Positions 1 through 6,672 are shown, counted from the stretch's first letter. The stretch is 7,896 bases of DNA from Gammaproteobacteria bacterium (GCA_020445165.1 JAGRHE010000129.1:1-7896); one strand, 5' to 3'. The notes: generated by a model from the sequence alone, not told the origin. Translations and numbers: made by a program.

Positions 1-152
1 GTATCGCGACCCACATCCTGGCCTTTGAGGGTGACTCGGAAGTGGTCTGGTACGAAGGCAACTTCGCCGACTACGAAGAGGACAAGAAGCGCCGCCTGGG
101 TGACGATGCGATCAACCCGCATCGTATCAAGTATCGCCGCATCGACGCCTGA
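1..152 (+). CDS. ettA: EttA, energy-dependent translational throttle (ABC-F ATPase), C-terminal fragment
   Basis: Only the last 49 codons lie in the window, read from base 3 to the TGA at 150-152; the rest is off the left edge. The visible residues run from IATHILAFEGDSEVVWYEGN to a tail ending in HRIKYRRIDA. The 'ATHILAFEGDS..V.WYEGNF.DYEEDKKRRLG' pattern and the 'RIKYRRI' ending match the C-terminus of EttA/YjjK, where the last ABC domain is followed by a basic tail. As established for the family, EttA is a cytoplasmic ABC-F protein that binds the ribosomal E site and gates the first elongation step according to ADP/ATP level. Walker and signature motifs are outside the window, so the call rests on the C-terminal pattern alone. 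Another ABC-F paralogue is possible but less likely because of the tail. Confidence 0.88.
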   Translation, partial: IATHILAFEGDSEVVWYEGNFADYEEDKKRRLGDDAINPHRIKYRRIDA

Positions 153-172
153 GTCGTCGCCGCAGCCGCTGC

Positions 173-194
173 GCCGGACCGCATACGGTCCGGC
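173..194 (+). terminator. Hairpin downstream of ettA, possible terminator
   Basis: A perfect 9-bp inverted repeat, GCCGGACCG / CGGTCCGGC, encloses a 4-nt CATA loop and begins 21 nt after the ettA stop codon. No T run follows (the next bases are CGCAAATCC). It therefore fits a weak or Rho-assisted terminator or an mRNA-stabilising 3' hairpin better than a canonical intrinsic terminator. It sits about 40 nt before the next gene and could instead attenuate read-through. Confidence 0.5.
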
Positions 195-236
195 CGCAAA
201 TCCATTTACGGTATCTGCCTACCGGAAGCAAAAAAA

Positions 237-1727
237 ATGCTGTATCCCCCGTTGCACGCCCTCCGTTTTCTGCGGCCGATATTGCTGGCAATGTTCGGCT
301 CCATGCTGCCGGCACACGCGAACGATGCTGTCGCGACCTTTATGCCCCGCCCCGAGGTGCACCAGCCAATCAACGGCAATCTGCGCGTGGTCAGTGTGCT
401 CAGTGCCAGTGGCGAGGTAGTCGACGGCACCGATTTCAGCGTCTGGCGCGAGCAACCGGATGCCTACGGCAAGATGCGGCAGACGCTGATGGCCCAGGCC
501 GGCCCACAGGCACAGGCGGATTTCGAATTGACCCCCGGACGCTACCGGCTACAGGCGCGCAACGACACGGTCGTAGTCGAGCAGACCATCGACGTACCGC
601 TGCGCGGCGCCCTCGACACCGAGGTCGACCTGAACGCCGGCCGGCTGCTGCTGACCGCCGTGATGGACCAGGCCGGCCTGCCCGCCGAGGCTGCTTGGTT
701 CCGCATCCTGCGCCGTGAAACCGACTCGTATGGAAAGCCCACGCTGGTTCAGCTTGCAGGACGCGGTTACGCACAACAGGCCGAGTTCCTGCTGCCGGCC
801 GGCGAATACCTGGCGGAAACCCGTTTCGGCGATGCCAGCGTGCGTGTTCCGGTCAGTGTCACGCCGGGGGGCACCAGCGAACACACGCTGCAGCTCGACG
901 CCGGTCGCCTGCATCTTGGCGCGTCACTGGATGGCGACGGCGAACCGGTCGACGGGGTCTCCTATGCGATCACCGGCCTCGCTCCGGACAATACCGGGAC
1001 CAACCTCGAACTCGCCGAACAGGCTGTGGCGACCCCGCTGGTGGTCATTCTGCCACGCGGCCAGTACCGCGTGAGCGCGCGCCTGGATCGTGCCACCGCT
1101 GAACGGGATATCCGCATCGATGCCGGCGAAGATACCGGTGCCCATCTGGCGCTCGAAGCCGGCGAGTTGTTGGTGCATGCGTCGCTGGCTGGCCAGAGCG
1201 ATTCCCTGCTCGACACGCTGTTCGACATCGCACCGGTCGAAGCGACGACGGCACCGTCAGGCAGCGGCGCACGCGGCCCGGATCATCGGGCCCGGTTCAT
1301 CGTGCCCGCAGGCCGCCATCGGGTTTTCGCAAAGCATGGTGAAAGTACCGGTGAGAAGGTCGTGGAGGTCGCGCCGGGCTCGTCGCAGACGGTTTCGGTC
1401 GACCTCGATGCAGGCCGGATCAGCCTGCAGTTCCAGCCCGAAGCGGACCAGCCGGCATTCCCCTACACCTGGTTCTCCGTGTACCGCATCGAACACGACG
1501 CACAGGGGCGAGCACGCCGGCAAAGGGTTTACAACGAAGGCTACTTCGCATCAACCGAGGTGGTCCTGCCAGCCGGCGAGTACATCGCCTTCGCGCGCAG
1601 TGATCAACACCACGGCGAGGCGCGCTTCAGTGTCACCCCTGGAATGAACGGCAAGGTCGACCTGGTTGCGGCGTCGGCATCACGCGTGCCGGGCCGGGTT
1701 GGCATGACCGCGCGTTCAGATCGCTGA
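237..1727 (+). CDS. Secreted protein of five tandem beta-rich repeats, function unknown
   Basis: I do not recognise a named family. The 496-residue product starts with a Sec-type signal peptide: basic and hydrophobic residues 10-22, then a likely cleavage after PAHA at residue 28. The mature protein is almost entirely five diverged repeats of about 86 residues, near 47-132, 133-220, 221-306, 307-390 and 391-477. Each opens with a 'DAGRL.L.A.L' strand, has a variable middle often with W or F and 'R', then a 'F.LPAGEY...AR.G' turn, and closes with 'V.V.PG....V.L'. Such repeats look like Ig-like or prealbumin-like beta-sandwich modules, as seen in bacterial surface and periplasmic proteins. No catalytic motif, C-terminal anchor or transmembrane helix is visible after the signal, so a periplasmic or secreted location is inferred. 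The start is supported by GGAAG at 224-228, 8 nt upstream of the ATG. It is separated from ettA by a hairpin and converges on the chemoreceptor. Confidence 0.8.
   Translation: MLYPPLHALRFLRPILLAMFGSMLPAHANDAVATFMPRPEVHQPINGNLRVVSVLSASGEVVDGTDFSVWREQPDAYGKMRQTLMAQAGPQAQADFELTPGRYRLQARNDTVVVEQTIDVPLRGALDTEVDLNAGRLLLTAVMDQAGLPAEAAWFRILRRETDSYGKPTLVQLAGRGYAQQAEFLLPAGEYLAETRFGDASVRVPVSVTPGGTSEHTLQLDAGRLHLGASLDGDGEPVDGVSYAITGLAPDNTGTNLELAEQAVATPLVVILPRGQYRVSARLDRATAERDIRIDAGEDTGAHLALEAGELLVHASLAGQSDSLLDTLFDIAPVEATTAPSGSGARGPDHRARFIVPAGRHRVFAKHGESTGEKVVEVAPGSSQTVSVDLDAGRISLQFQPEADQPAFPYTWFSVYRIEHDAQGRARRQRVYNEGYFASTEVVLPAGEYIAFARSDQHHGEARFSVTPGMNGKVDLVAASASRVPGRVGMTARSDR
375..1667 (+). repeat. Five protein-level tandem repeats of about 86 aa
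   Basis: The repeats are clear in the translation but strongly diverged at DNA level, so they are old. Recurring anchors are 'NAGRLLLTA', 'DAGRLHLGA', 'EAGELLVHA' and 'DAGRISLQF' at the start of repeats 2-5, and 'FELTPGRYRLQAR', 'FLLPAGEYLAETR', 'VILPRGQYRVSAR', 'FIVPAGRHRVFAK' and 'VVLPAGEYIAFAR' at the second half of all five. The middle of each unit varies most in length and sequence, as expected if that loop faces a ligand. Confidence 0.75.
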
Positions 1728-1783
1728 CGCCCGGGCAAGGGGCTGCCGGGGACGATCGAACGCGCGGGTGTCGATCACACAAT

Positions 1784-1808
1784 GCCTGCGTTGTGCCACG
1801 ACGCAGGC
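1784..1808. terminator. Hairpin between convergent genes, possible shared terminator
   Basis: A perfect 8-bp inverted repeat, GCCTGCGT / ACGCAGGC, has a 9-nt loop and directly abuts the chemoreceptor stop codon (1809-1811 on the minus strand). It lies 56 nt beyond the stop of the five-repeat gene. Neither side has a real T tract, so it may act with Rho or simply stabilise 3' ends. Its place between two converging genes suits a bidirectional role. Confidence 0.45.
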
Positions 1809-4800
1809 TCAGAACTCTTCCCATTCGTCGTCATCGACGTCACTGGCAGGCGGCAACGGTTTCGCTGCCGGCTTCGGTGCGGCATTCACCGTCACCGGAG
1901 GCGCAACCGGCTTTGCCACCGGGCGTACTGTCGGCGCTGCGCCACTGACCGCGTTCCTCGCCTGCGCCGGCGCGGGGCTTGCCGCGACTCCGGACCGGCT
2001 CCCGCCGGTGCGGAAGAATCCCATGAGCTCGCGCATTGTCGCAGCGTGTTCGCGCATCGATTGCGATGCCGCCGAGGTCTCCTCAGCCAGCGCGGCATTC
2101 TGCTGCGTCATCTCGTCCATGCTGCTGACCGCAACGTTGACCTGGTCGATGCCTTGCGCCTGCTCATTCGACGCGGCACTGATCTCGGCGACGATGTCAC
2201 CGACCTTCTTCACACCGTCGACGATCTCCTGCAGCGTCTCGCCCGACTGGTTGACCAGCGTGCTACCGGTCTCGACCTTGTCCAGCGAATCACGAATCAG
2301 CTCCTTGATCTCTTTCGCCGCACCGGCCGAACGCGAAGCCAGGTTGCGCACCTCGGTCGCAACGACGGCGAAGCCGCGGCCCTGCTCGCCGGCCCGCGCC
2401 GCCTCGACCGAGGCGTTGAGCGCCAGCAGGTTGGTCTGAAAGGCGATCTCGTCGATCACGCCGATGATCTCGGCGATCCGGTTTGAGGAATTGTTGATCT
2501 CCTGCATCGCACTCACGGCCTGGCTCACGACATCACCACCGCGTTGGGCCGAGGCGCGTGCCGCCGTCGACACCTGGTTCGCCTGGTGTGCATTGTCGGC
2601 GTTGTTGCGCACCGTGGCCGTGAGCTGTTCCAGGCTGGCCGCGGTTTCCTCCAACGAGGATGCCTGCTGCTCGGTGCGATTCGACAGGTTCTGGTTGCCG
2701 CTGTTGATCTCGTCCGCTGCCGTACCGACGTCGTCGGCAGTGGCCCGAAGCTTGCCGACCATGTCCTGCAGGTTGTCCAGGGTGCGATTGATGTCGCTCT
2801 GCACAGCGGCAAAGGTACCGCGGTATTCGCCATCCACGCGACGCTGCAGGTCACCATCCGCCATGCCCGACATGACGCGAGCGATCTCTTCGAACACGCT
2901 CGAAAGTTCGCCGAGCAGGCTGTTGAAGCCCGATGCCAGAAGGCGGAAGAAGCCCTGTTTGCCGCTTTCGTCGGCCCGGCGTGTCAGGTCACCGGCACTG
3001 GCCGCCTCGACCAACGACTGTATCTCGCGCTCGACCGCCACCTCCTGCGTGCGATCGGCCCACTCGACGGCCGTCCCCAGGCGCTCGCCGGACTCGTCGA
3101 ACACCGGGTTGGCAATGATCCGCATGATCCGGGAGCCGATCTCGAACTCGCCCTCGTGGGTGCTGCGCAGGTTGTCGAGCACGCTGGCCTGGTGCCGCGG
3201 GTCGCGATGAAAACGATCGATGCTCTGGCCCAGCAGTTTGTCGGCGTCGAAATCCGGCAGTGCCTTGCGCAAGTCGTCGGCGGCTTCGCCGAACAGGGCT
3301 TGAGCAGAGCGGTTGAGGTACACGATGTTGCGATCGCGGTCGGCCATCATCACGTTCGACGAGACATTGTCGAGCGCGATTCGCACGCGCAGGTTCTCGG
3401 CTGCCGCTTCTCGCTCTTCGCTCAGTCGCTCCTGCTCCGCGGCGAGCGCGGCCAATTCGTCGGTGCGATCGTGCCACTGCGTGACACGCCCCTGGTACTC
3501 GCCCGCATCATCGTAAACCGGACTGGCCGTCAATTTCATCTGGCGACCGGCGACCGCACCTTCGATCACGGTTTCACCATCGAGCTGGGCGCGGTAGGCA
3601 GAAACGAGCTGCGCGTCGTCCAGGTATTCAGACAGGGACTTGCCAATCAGACCATCGACCGTGAAGTCGGTGAAACGCTTGCGCCAGGCCGATTGCATGC
3701 CTTCGAACAGTGCGCGTGCTGCGCGGTTCATGTAGATCAGCTTGTTGTCATTGCCGGACACCGTGACCGCAACCCCGACATTGTCCAGCGCGCGCCGGAT
3801 CCGCAGGTTCGCGGCGGCTGCGTCCTCGGTATCGGAAATGCGCTGGCGCAGATCGCTCTGCATCCGGTCGAGGGCCTGCATCAGCTTGCCGGTCTCGTCG
3901 TTCGATGTAACGTCGACGCGGTTGTCCAGATCACCCTGCGCAACACGTTCCGCGACATGTGCGGCCCTGGCCAGGGGACGCGTAATGCCGCGCGCGAGGA
4001 ACCAGGCGACCACTCCGATCAGCCCGGCGACCAGCGCCATCGACACGACCATCGCCGTACGCTCGCCCTTGTAGATCGCGACCACCTCGTCATTGGCCGC
4101 CCGCATGGCCGTGCGCTGACGTTCGGCAAGGCTCGTCAGCGATACTGTGATCCGGTCGACCAGCGGCGCGACCCGGCTCTTGACCAGGTGGGCATCCTGG
4201 CGCCAGTCCGGGGCCTGGTGCAAAGTGACCAGCTGATCGATCCCCGCCCAGTATTCGTCGAGACCCTGCCGGAACGCAGACAGCATCTCGTCCTGCTCGA
4301 AATTGAGCTGCGTACGACGTGCCTCGACCTCGGCCAGCGAATCGACCACGGATGCCCGGAAGGTGGCCAGGTTCTCGACCGCCTGCGGCGTGCGGAATGC
4401 GAGGAACAACCGTACTTCGTTGTTCAGCGAGACCCAGCGGTAACGCAGCGTGGCAAGGTGATAGAAAAGTTCCTGGCGTGCTTCCGCCACTGCAGCCATC
4501 GATGTGCGGAGCTGACGTACGAGCTGGCTCCCGACCTGGAACCCGTCCTCTTCGCCAACCGTTTCGACACCATCCGTCAACAACTCGGCCATGTCGGCCT
4601 CGTGTTCAGCTTCGATCAGAGAACTGAGTTGTTGCAGTTTCTCGCGATAAATCCCGTTGGTGTTGCGACTGGCGAAGCCCATGGCAGGCAGGTTCTCGGC
4701 ATCGTTCTCGGCAAGCTCCAGCAGGCGCGGTACCAGGCTGCGCAACTCGGTCAACTGACTGTGGACCTGCTCCAGGACCTGCTGGCTCTGCACATCATTC

Positions 4801-5120
4801 CTGACCACGTCGAGCGCGGCGATCTCGTCCAGGAGGCCATCGATGCGCTGCCAGTTGTCGGCGATGTCCTGCGTGTGTCCAGCATCCTTGCTCAGCAGGT
4901 AGAAGCCGAGCACAGCACTGGTCTGCTTGACCAGATCGCTGACGGCCAGCGAATTGAGGGCCGCCGGCGTGCTCGACTCGACCATCGACTGGACGCGGGT
5001 CTGCACTGTCGACAGGCCGTTGACCGCATGTAGCCCGAAGCCGAGGAATATGATCGAAACCAGGCCGAAGCCGGTAAATATGCGACTACGAATCGAAAGT
5101 CGGCGGACGAGATCCATCAT
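1809..5120 (-). CDS. Methyl-accepting chemotaxis protein with periplasmic sensor, HAMP and two PAS domains, and CheR-tether tail
   Basis: The 1103-residue transmembrane chemoreceptor feeds the CheA/CheW array. Domains, in rough residues: transmembrane helix 14-34; mainly helical periplasmic domain about 35-355, much longer than the ~150-residue four-helix sensor of Tar and closer to a double helical-bundle type; transmembrane helix 356-376; HAMP 377-428; PAS 440-556 and PAS 578-693, both opening with an 'LR.R.ALDNV' helix and containing 'YMNRAARALF' / 'YLNRSAQALF'; two HAMP-like segments 700-788 with 'AGDLTRR' and 'DGDLQRR'; signalling hairpin about 790-1036 with the Tar-like tip IAFQTNLLALNASVEAARAG and GEQGRGFAVVATEVRNLA; a Pro/Ala-rich linker; and terminal EWEEF. 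EWEEF fits the W-x-x-F CheR-docking pentapeptide (NWETF in Tar), implying active adaptation. The start is ATG 5120 because AGGAG sits 6 nt upstream; an in-frame ATG at 5156 lacks such a site, and 5117 is the alternative. The ligand cannot be inferred. A sigma-28-like promoter lies upstream. Confidence 0.95.
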   Translation of the reverse strand: MMDLVRRLSIRSRIFTGFGLVSIIFLGFGLHAVNGLSTVQTRVQSMVESSTPAALNSLAVSDLVKQTSAVLGFYLLSKDAGHTQDIADNWQRIDGLLDEIAALDVVRNDVQSQQVLEQVHSQLTELRSLVPRLLELAENDAENLPAMGFASRNTNGIYREKLQQLSSLIEAEHEADMAELLTDGVETVGEEDGFQVGSQLVRQLRTSMAAVAEARQELFYHLATLRYRWVSLNNEVRLFLAFRTPQAVENLATFRASVVDSLAEVEARRTQLNFEQDEMLSAFRQGLDEYWAGIDQLVTLHQAPDWRQDAHLVKSRVAPLVDRITVSLTSLAERQRTAMRAANDEVVAIYKGERTAMVVSMALVAGLIGVVAWFLARGITRPLARAAHVAERVAQGDLDNRVDVTSNDETGKLMQALDRMQSDLRQRISDTEDAAAANLRIRRALDNVGVAVTVSGNDNKLIYMNRAARALFEGMQSAWRKRFTDFTVDGLIGKSLSEYLDDAQLVSAYRAQLDGETVIEGAVAGRQMKLTASPVYDDAGEYQGRVTQWHDRTDELAALAAEQERLSEEREAAAENLRVRIALDNVSSNVMMADRDRNIVYLNRSAQALFGEAADDLRKALPDFDADKLLGQSIDRFHRDPRHQASVLDNLRSTHEGEFEIGSRIMRIIANPVFDESGERLGTAVEWADRTQEVAVEREIQSLVEAASAGDLTRRADESGKQGFFRLLASGFNSLLGELSSVFEEIARVMSGMADGDLQRRVDGEYRGTFAAVQSDINRTLDNLQDMVGKLRATADDVGTAADEINSGNQNLSNRTEQQASSLEETAASLEQLTATVRNNADNAHQANQVSTAARASAQRGGDVVSQAVSAMQEINNSSNRIAEIIGVIDEIAFQTNLLALNASVEAARAGEQGRGFAVVATEVRNLASRSAGAAKEIKELIRDSLDKVETGSTLVNQSGETLQEIVDGVKKVGDIVAEISAASNEQAQGIDQVNVAVSSMDEMTQQNAALAEETSAASQSMREHAATMRELMGFFRTGGSRSGVAASPAPAQARNAVSGAAPTVRPVAKPVAPPVTVNAAPKPAAKPLPPASDVDDDEWEEF

Positions 5121-5126
5121 CCGGGT

Positions 5127-5131
5127 CTCCT
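5127..5131 (-). promoter_or_regulatory. Ribosome binding site of the chemoreceptor gene
   Basis: AGGAG on the minus strand is followed by a 6-nt spacer and two consecutive ATG codons (5120 and 5117). It fixes the start near 5120 and excludes the 12-codon longer reading from 5156, which would place this site inside the coding region. Confidence 0.8.
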
Positions 5132-5159
5132 GCAGGTTTGGATGGCATGCACACAAGGC

Positions 5160-5187
5160 TTTTCGGCTGAAAGCCGATGGTTCTTGC
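5160..5187 (-). promoter_or_regulatory. Candidate sigma-28 (FliA) promoter of the chemoreceptor
   Basis: On the minus strand, GCAAG (5187-5183) is followed after 15 nt by GCCGAAAA (5167-5160). The FliA consensus has a TAAA/TCAAG-type -35 and a GCCGATAA -10, and chemoreceptor genes are commonly FliA-dependent. The -10 matches 7 of 8 bases; the -35 is imperfect and the spacer is about one base long. Initiation near 5153 would give a 5' leader of about 32 nt containing the AGGAG site, a sensible geometry. No convincing sigma-70 promoter was seen in the rest of the leader. Confidence 0.35.
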
Positions 5188-5234
5188 TAGCGGCCTGCAG
5201 CCCGAAAGCTGTAGCCAGGAGACGACAAAACAGC

Positions 5235-5255
5235 AGGCAGGATCGCCTGCCTTTT
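5235..5255. terminator. Hairpin AGGCAGG / CCTGCCT with short T run
   Basis: A 7-bp perfect stem with an ATCG loop is followed by TTTT on the plus strand (5252-5255). Read on the minus strand, the same stem is followed by GCTGTTTTG. On the minus strand it would be a second, backup terminator for the sulfur-globule-like gene, after the one at 5262-5294. On the plus strand it is the better intrinsic terminator, yet no plus-strand gene precedes it. Confidence 0.5.
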
Positions 5256-5261
5256 CAAATG

Positions 5262-5294
5262 CTACAAACAGAAACGGCGCCCCGCGGGCGCCGT
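5262..5294 (-). terminator. Intrinsic terminator of the sulfur-globule-like gene
   Basis: A perfect 8-bp stem, ACGGCGCC / GGCGCCGT, with a 5-nt loop occupies 5274-5294 and starts 35 nt after the stop codon. On the minus strand it is followed by TTCTGTTTG, a T-rich though interrupted tract. It separates the small secreted gene from the chemoreceptor on the same strand, so the two are probably independent transcription units. Confidence 0.7.
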
Positions 5295-5329
5295 GTTCGC
5301 GACCGGCCAGTGCCGGTTCGGCCGGACGA

Positions 5330-5635
5330 TCAGCGGACTGCCGGCGGCACGTAGCCGTAAGGAGCAGCGTAGTACGGGATGTACGAGTTGTTGCCATTGC
5401 CGTAGCCATTGCCGGCCCCATAGCCCCGTCCATTGCCATACCCTTCCACGTCGAAACGGGCGGTCATGTTGAAATCGAAGCTGAAGTCAGCCTCAGCATC
5501 AGCGCTGCCTGCTGCATCCGCATAGCCATTGTTGGCCGCGCTGCCGTAGCCGGAGGAATTGTTGTCCATCCAGCCCCAGAAGGCCGATGCCTGGCCTGCG
5601 GCAAGCAATGCCAGGACTGCAATGAGTTTTTTCAT
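5330..5635 (-). CDS. Sulfur-globule-like secreted protein (Gly/Asn/Tyr-rich)
   Basis: The 101-residue product has a clear signal peptide, MKKLIAVLALLAAGQASA, with cleavage predicted before FWGWMDNN. The mature part of about 83 residues is low in complexity: an Asn/Ser/Gly/Ala stretch, a central 'DAEADFSFDFNMTARFDVEG' segment, then Gly-Tyr-Gly-Asn repeats and a closing 'YYAAPYGYVPP'. This layout resembles the sulfur globule proteins of purple and other sulfur-oxidising bacteria, which coat periplasmic sulfur inclusions. No enzyme motif or cysteine is visible. The start at 5635 is chosen because it begins a perfect signal peptide and has GGGAA 8 nt upstream; the frame stays open upstream to 5974 but without signal-like sequence. 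It has its own promoter and tandem terminators. The family call rests on composition and layout, not on alignment; another Gly-rich envelope protein is the main alternative. Confidence 0.7.
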   Translation of the reverse strand: MKKLIAVLALLAAGQASAFWGWMDNNSSGYGSAANNGYADAAGSADAEADFSFDFNMTARFDVEGYGNGRGYGAGNGYGNGNNSYIPYYAAPYGYVPPAVR

Positions 5636-5699
5636 GATTAAATTCCCAGATCCGTGTAGTGACAGCGACAACCATTCGGTCGCCGTCCGATATGGGATA

Positions 5700-5727
5700 A
5701 GTATATAAGCGTTTTCTAAATATGCAA
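5700..5727 (-). promoter_or_regulatory. Likely sigma-70-type promoter of the sulfur-globule-like gene
   Basis: In an AT-rich island of otherwise GC-rich DNA, the minus strand carries TTGCAT (5727-5722), a 16-nt spacer and TATACT (5705-5700). The -10 matches 5 of 6 consensus bases; the -35 keeps TTG only. Initiation near 5693 would leave a leader of about 58 nt. A perfect palindrome AAGCGCTT (5726-5733) overlaps the edge of the -35 and could be an operator half. Confidence 0.55.
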
Positions 5728-5814
5728 GCGCTTTTTGCAGTGCACAAGCCAGACCCTGCCCGGCTGCTGCATGTTGCACGGCGTAACCACACACCGACCG
5801 AGACCGTTCCAGCG

Positions 5815-6672
5815 ATGACCAACACCGACGAATTCTTCGACCGCGCCAACCGCCTGCTGGACCGCTGGCAGACAATGCTCGAAGGCCGCGCCGGGCCACC
5901 CGACTGGTCCTACGATGCCTACCGCTGGCGGCATGATCAGCGGGGTATGCGCCTGCTGCCGGTAAAACACCCACACCGGGTGGCGCTCGACGACCTGCTG
6001 TGTATCGAGCGGCAAAAGGCCGAGGTGGTGCGCAACACGCGCCAGTTCATGCGCGGCCAGCCGGCCAACAACGTGCTGCTCTGGGGCGCCCGTGGAACCG
6101 GGAAGTCAACCTTGATCAAGGCAGTGTTCAACGCCTTCGTCGACCAGGGACTGCGCCTGATCGAGGTGGAAAAGGAGCACCTGGTCGACCTGGTCGAGAT
6201 CGTCGACCTGCTCGAACAACGCCAGGAGAAGTTCCTGCTGTATTGCGACGACCTGTCGTTCGACGCCGACGACAGCGGTTACAAGTCGCTGAAAGCGGTG
6301 CTGGAAGGCGGCATCGCCGCACCGGCCGACAACGTGTTGATCTATGCCAGTTCCAACCGCCGGCACCTGCTGCCGGAAATGCGCCAGGAAAACCAGGACG
6401 TGCATGTCGTCGACGGGGAGATCCACCCCGGCGAGGCGATCGAGGAAAAGGTGTCATTGTCCGAACGCTTCGGTCTCTGGCTGTCGTTCTATCCCTATAC
6501 CCAGGACGAGTACCTGCAGATCGTCGACCATTGGCTGAACAAACTCGGCCTGGCTGCCACGATCGACGACTCGCTGCACCTGACAGCAGTCGCCTGGGCA
6601 CGCCAGCGCGGCTCGCGCAGCGGCCGGATTGCCCGTCAATTCGCGGTCGACCAGGTGGGCCGGCGTGACTGA
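5815..6672 (+). CDS. DUF815 family P-loop (AAA-type) ATPase
   Basis: The 285-residue cytoplasmic protein carries a Walker A loop GARGTGKST (residues 91-99), a Walker B-like strand FLLYCDDLSF (140-149), a sensor-1-like segment NVLIYASSNRRHL (173-185), the conserved SLSERFGLWLSFYPYTQDEY stretch (214-233), and a late arginine segment GRIARQF (270-276) that could be sensor 2. These fit the DUF815 ATPase family, whose members are about this length and whose exact role is not established. The frame is open from ATG 5722, but the 31 extra residues look non-conserved and overlap the promoter island. ATG 5815 begins a plausible N-terminus (MTNTDEFFDRANRLL), although no good ribosome site precedes it, so the start is moderately sure. 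It is divergent from the sulfur-globule-like gene and overlaps the following acetyltransferase gene, with which it probably forms an operon. Confidence 0.9.
   Translation: MTNTDEFFDRANRLLDRWQTMLEGRAGPPDWSYDAYRWRHDQRGMRLLPVKHPHRVALDDLLCIERQKAEVVRNTRQFMRGQPANNVLLWGARGTGKSTLIKAVFNAFVDQGLRLIEVEKEHLVDLVEIVDLLEQRQEKFLLYCDDLSFDADDSGYKSLKAVLEGGIAAPADNVLIYASSNRRHLLPEMRQENQDVHVVDGEIHPGEAIEEKVSLSERFGLWLSFYPYTQDEYLQIVDHWLNKLGLAATIDDSLHLTAVAWARQRGSRSGRIARQFAVDQVGRRD
6653..6658 (+). promoter_or_regulatory. Ribosome binding site of the acetyltransferase, inside the ATPase gene
   Basis: AGGTGG lies 6 nt before the GTG at 6665. It supports GTG as the start rather than the in-frame ATG at 6629, which would add 12 residues (MPVNSRSTRWAG) unlike a GNAT N-terminus. 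Confidence 0.6.

Noticed and set aside
3090..3800. Haem- or FAD-binding PAS domains giving oxygen sensing
   Set aside because: I see no clear FAD-type tryptophan or b-type haem histidine pattern in either PAS domain, so no cofactor is claimed.
2544..5033. An 829-codon open frame on the plus strand opposite the chemoreceptor
   Set aside because: Its translation has no family motif, and it lies fully inside a strongly supported minus-strand gene. Long antisense frames are expected in GC-rich genes with biased third positions.
5121..5261. Cyclic-di-GMP (GEMM) riboswitch before the chemoreceptor
   Set aside because: The position is typical for one, and GAAA-loop-like stems are present. However, the conserved core (GGGACGCAAAGCC-type segment and its partner) was not found on either strand.
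5636..5974. N-terminal extension of the sulfur-globule-like gene
   Set aside because: The frame is open, but the internal start at 5635 gives a perfect signal peptide with a ribosome site. The extension crosses the promoter and overlaps the divergent ATPase gene.
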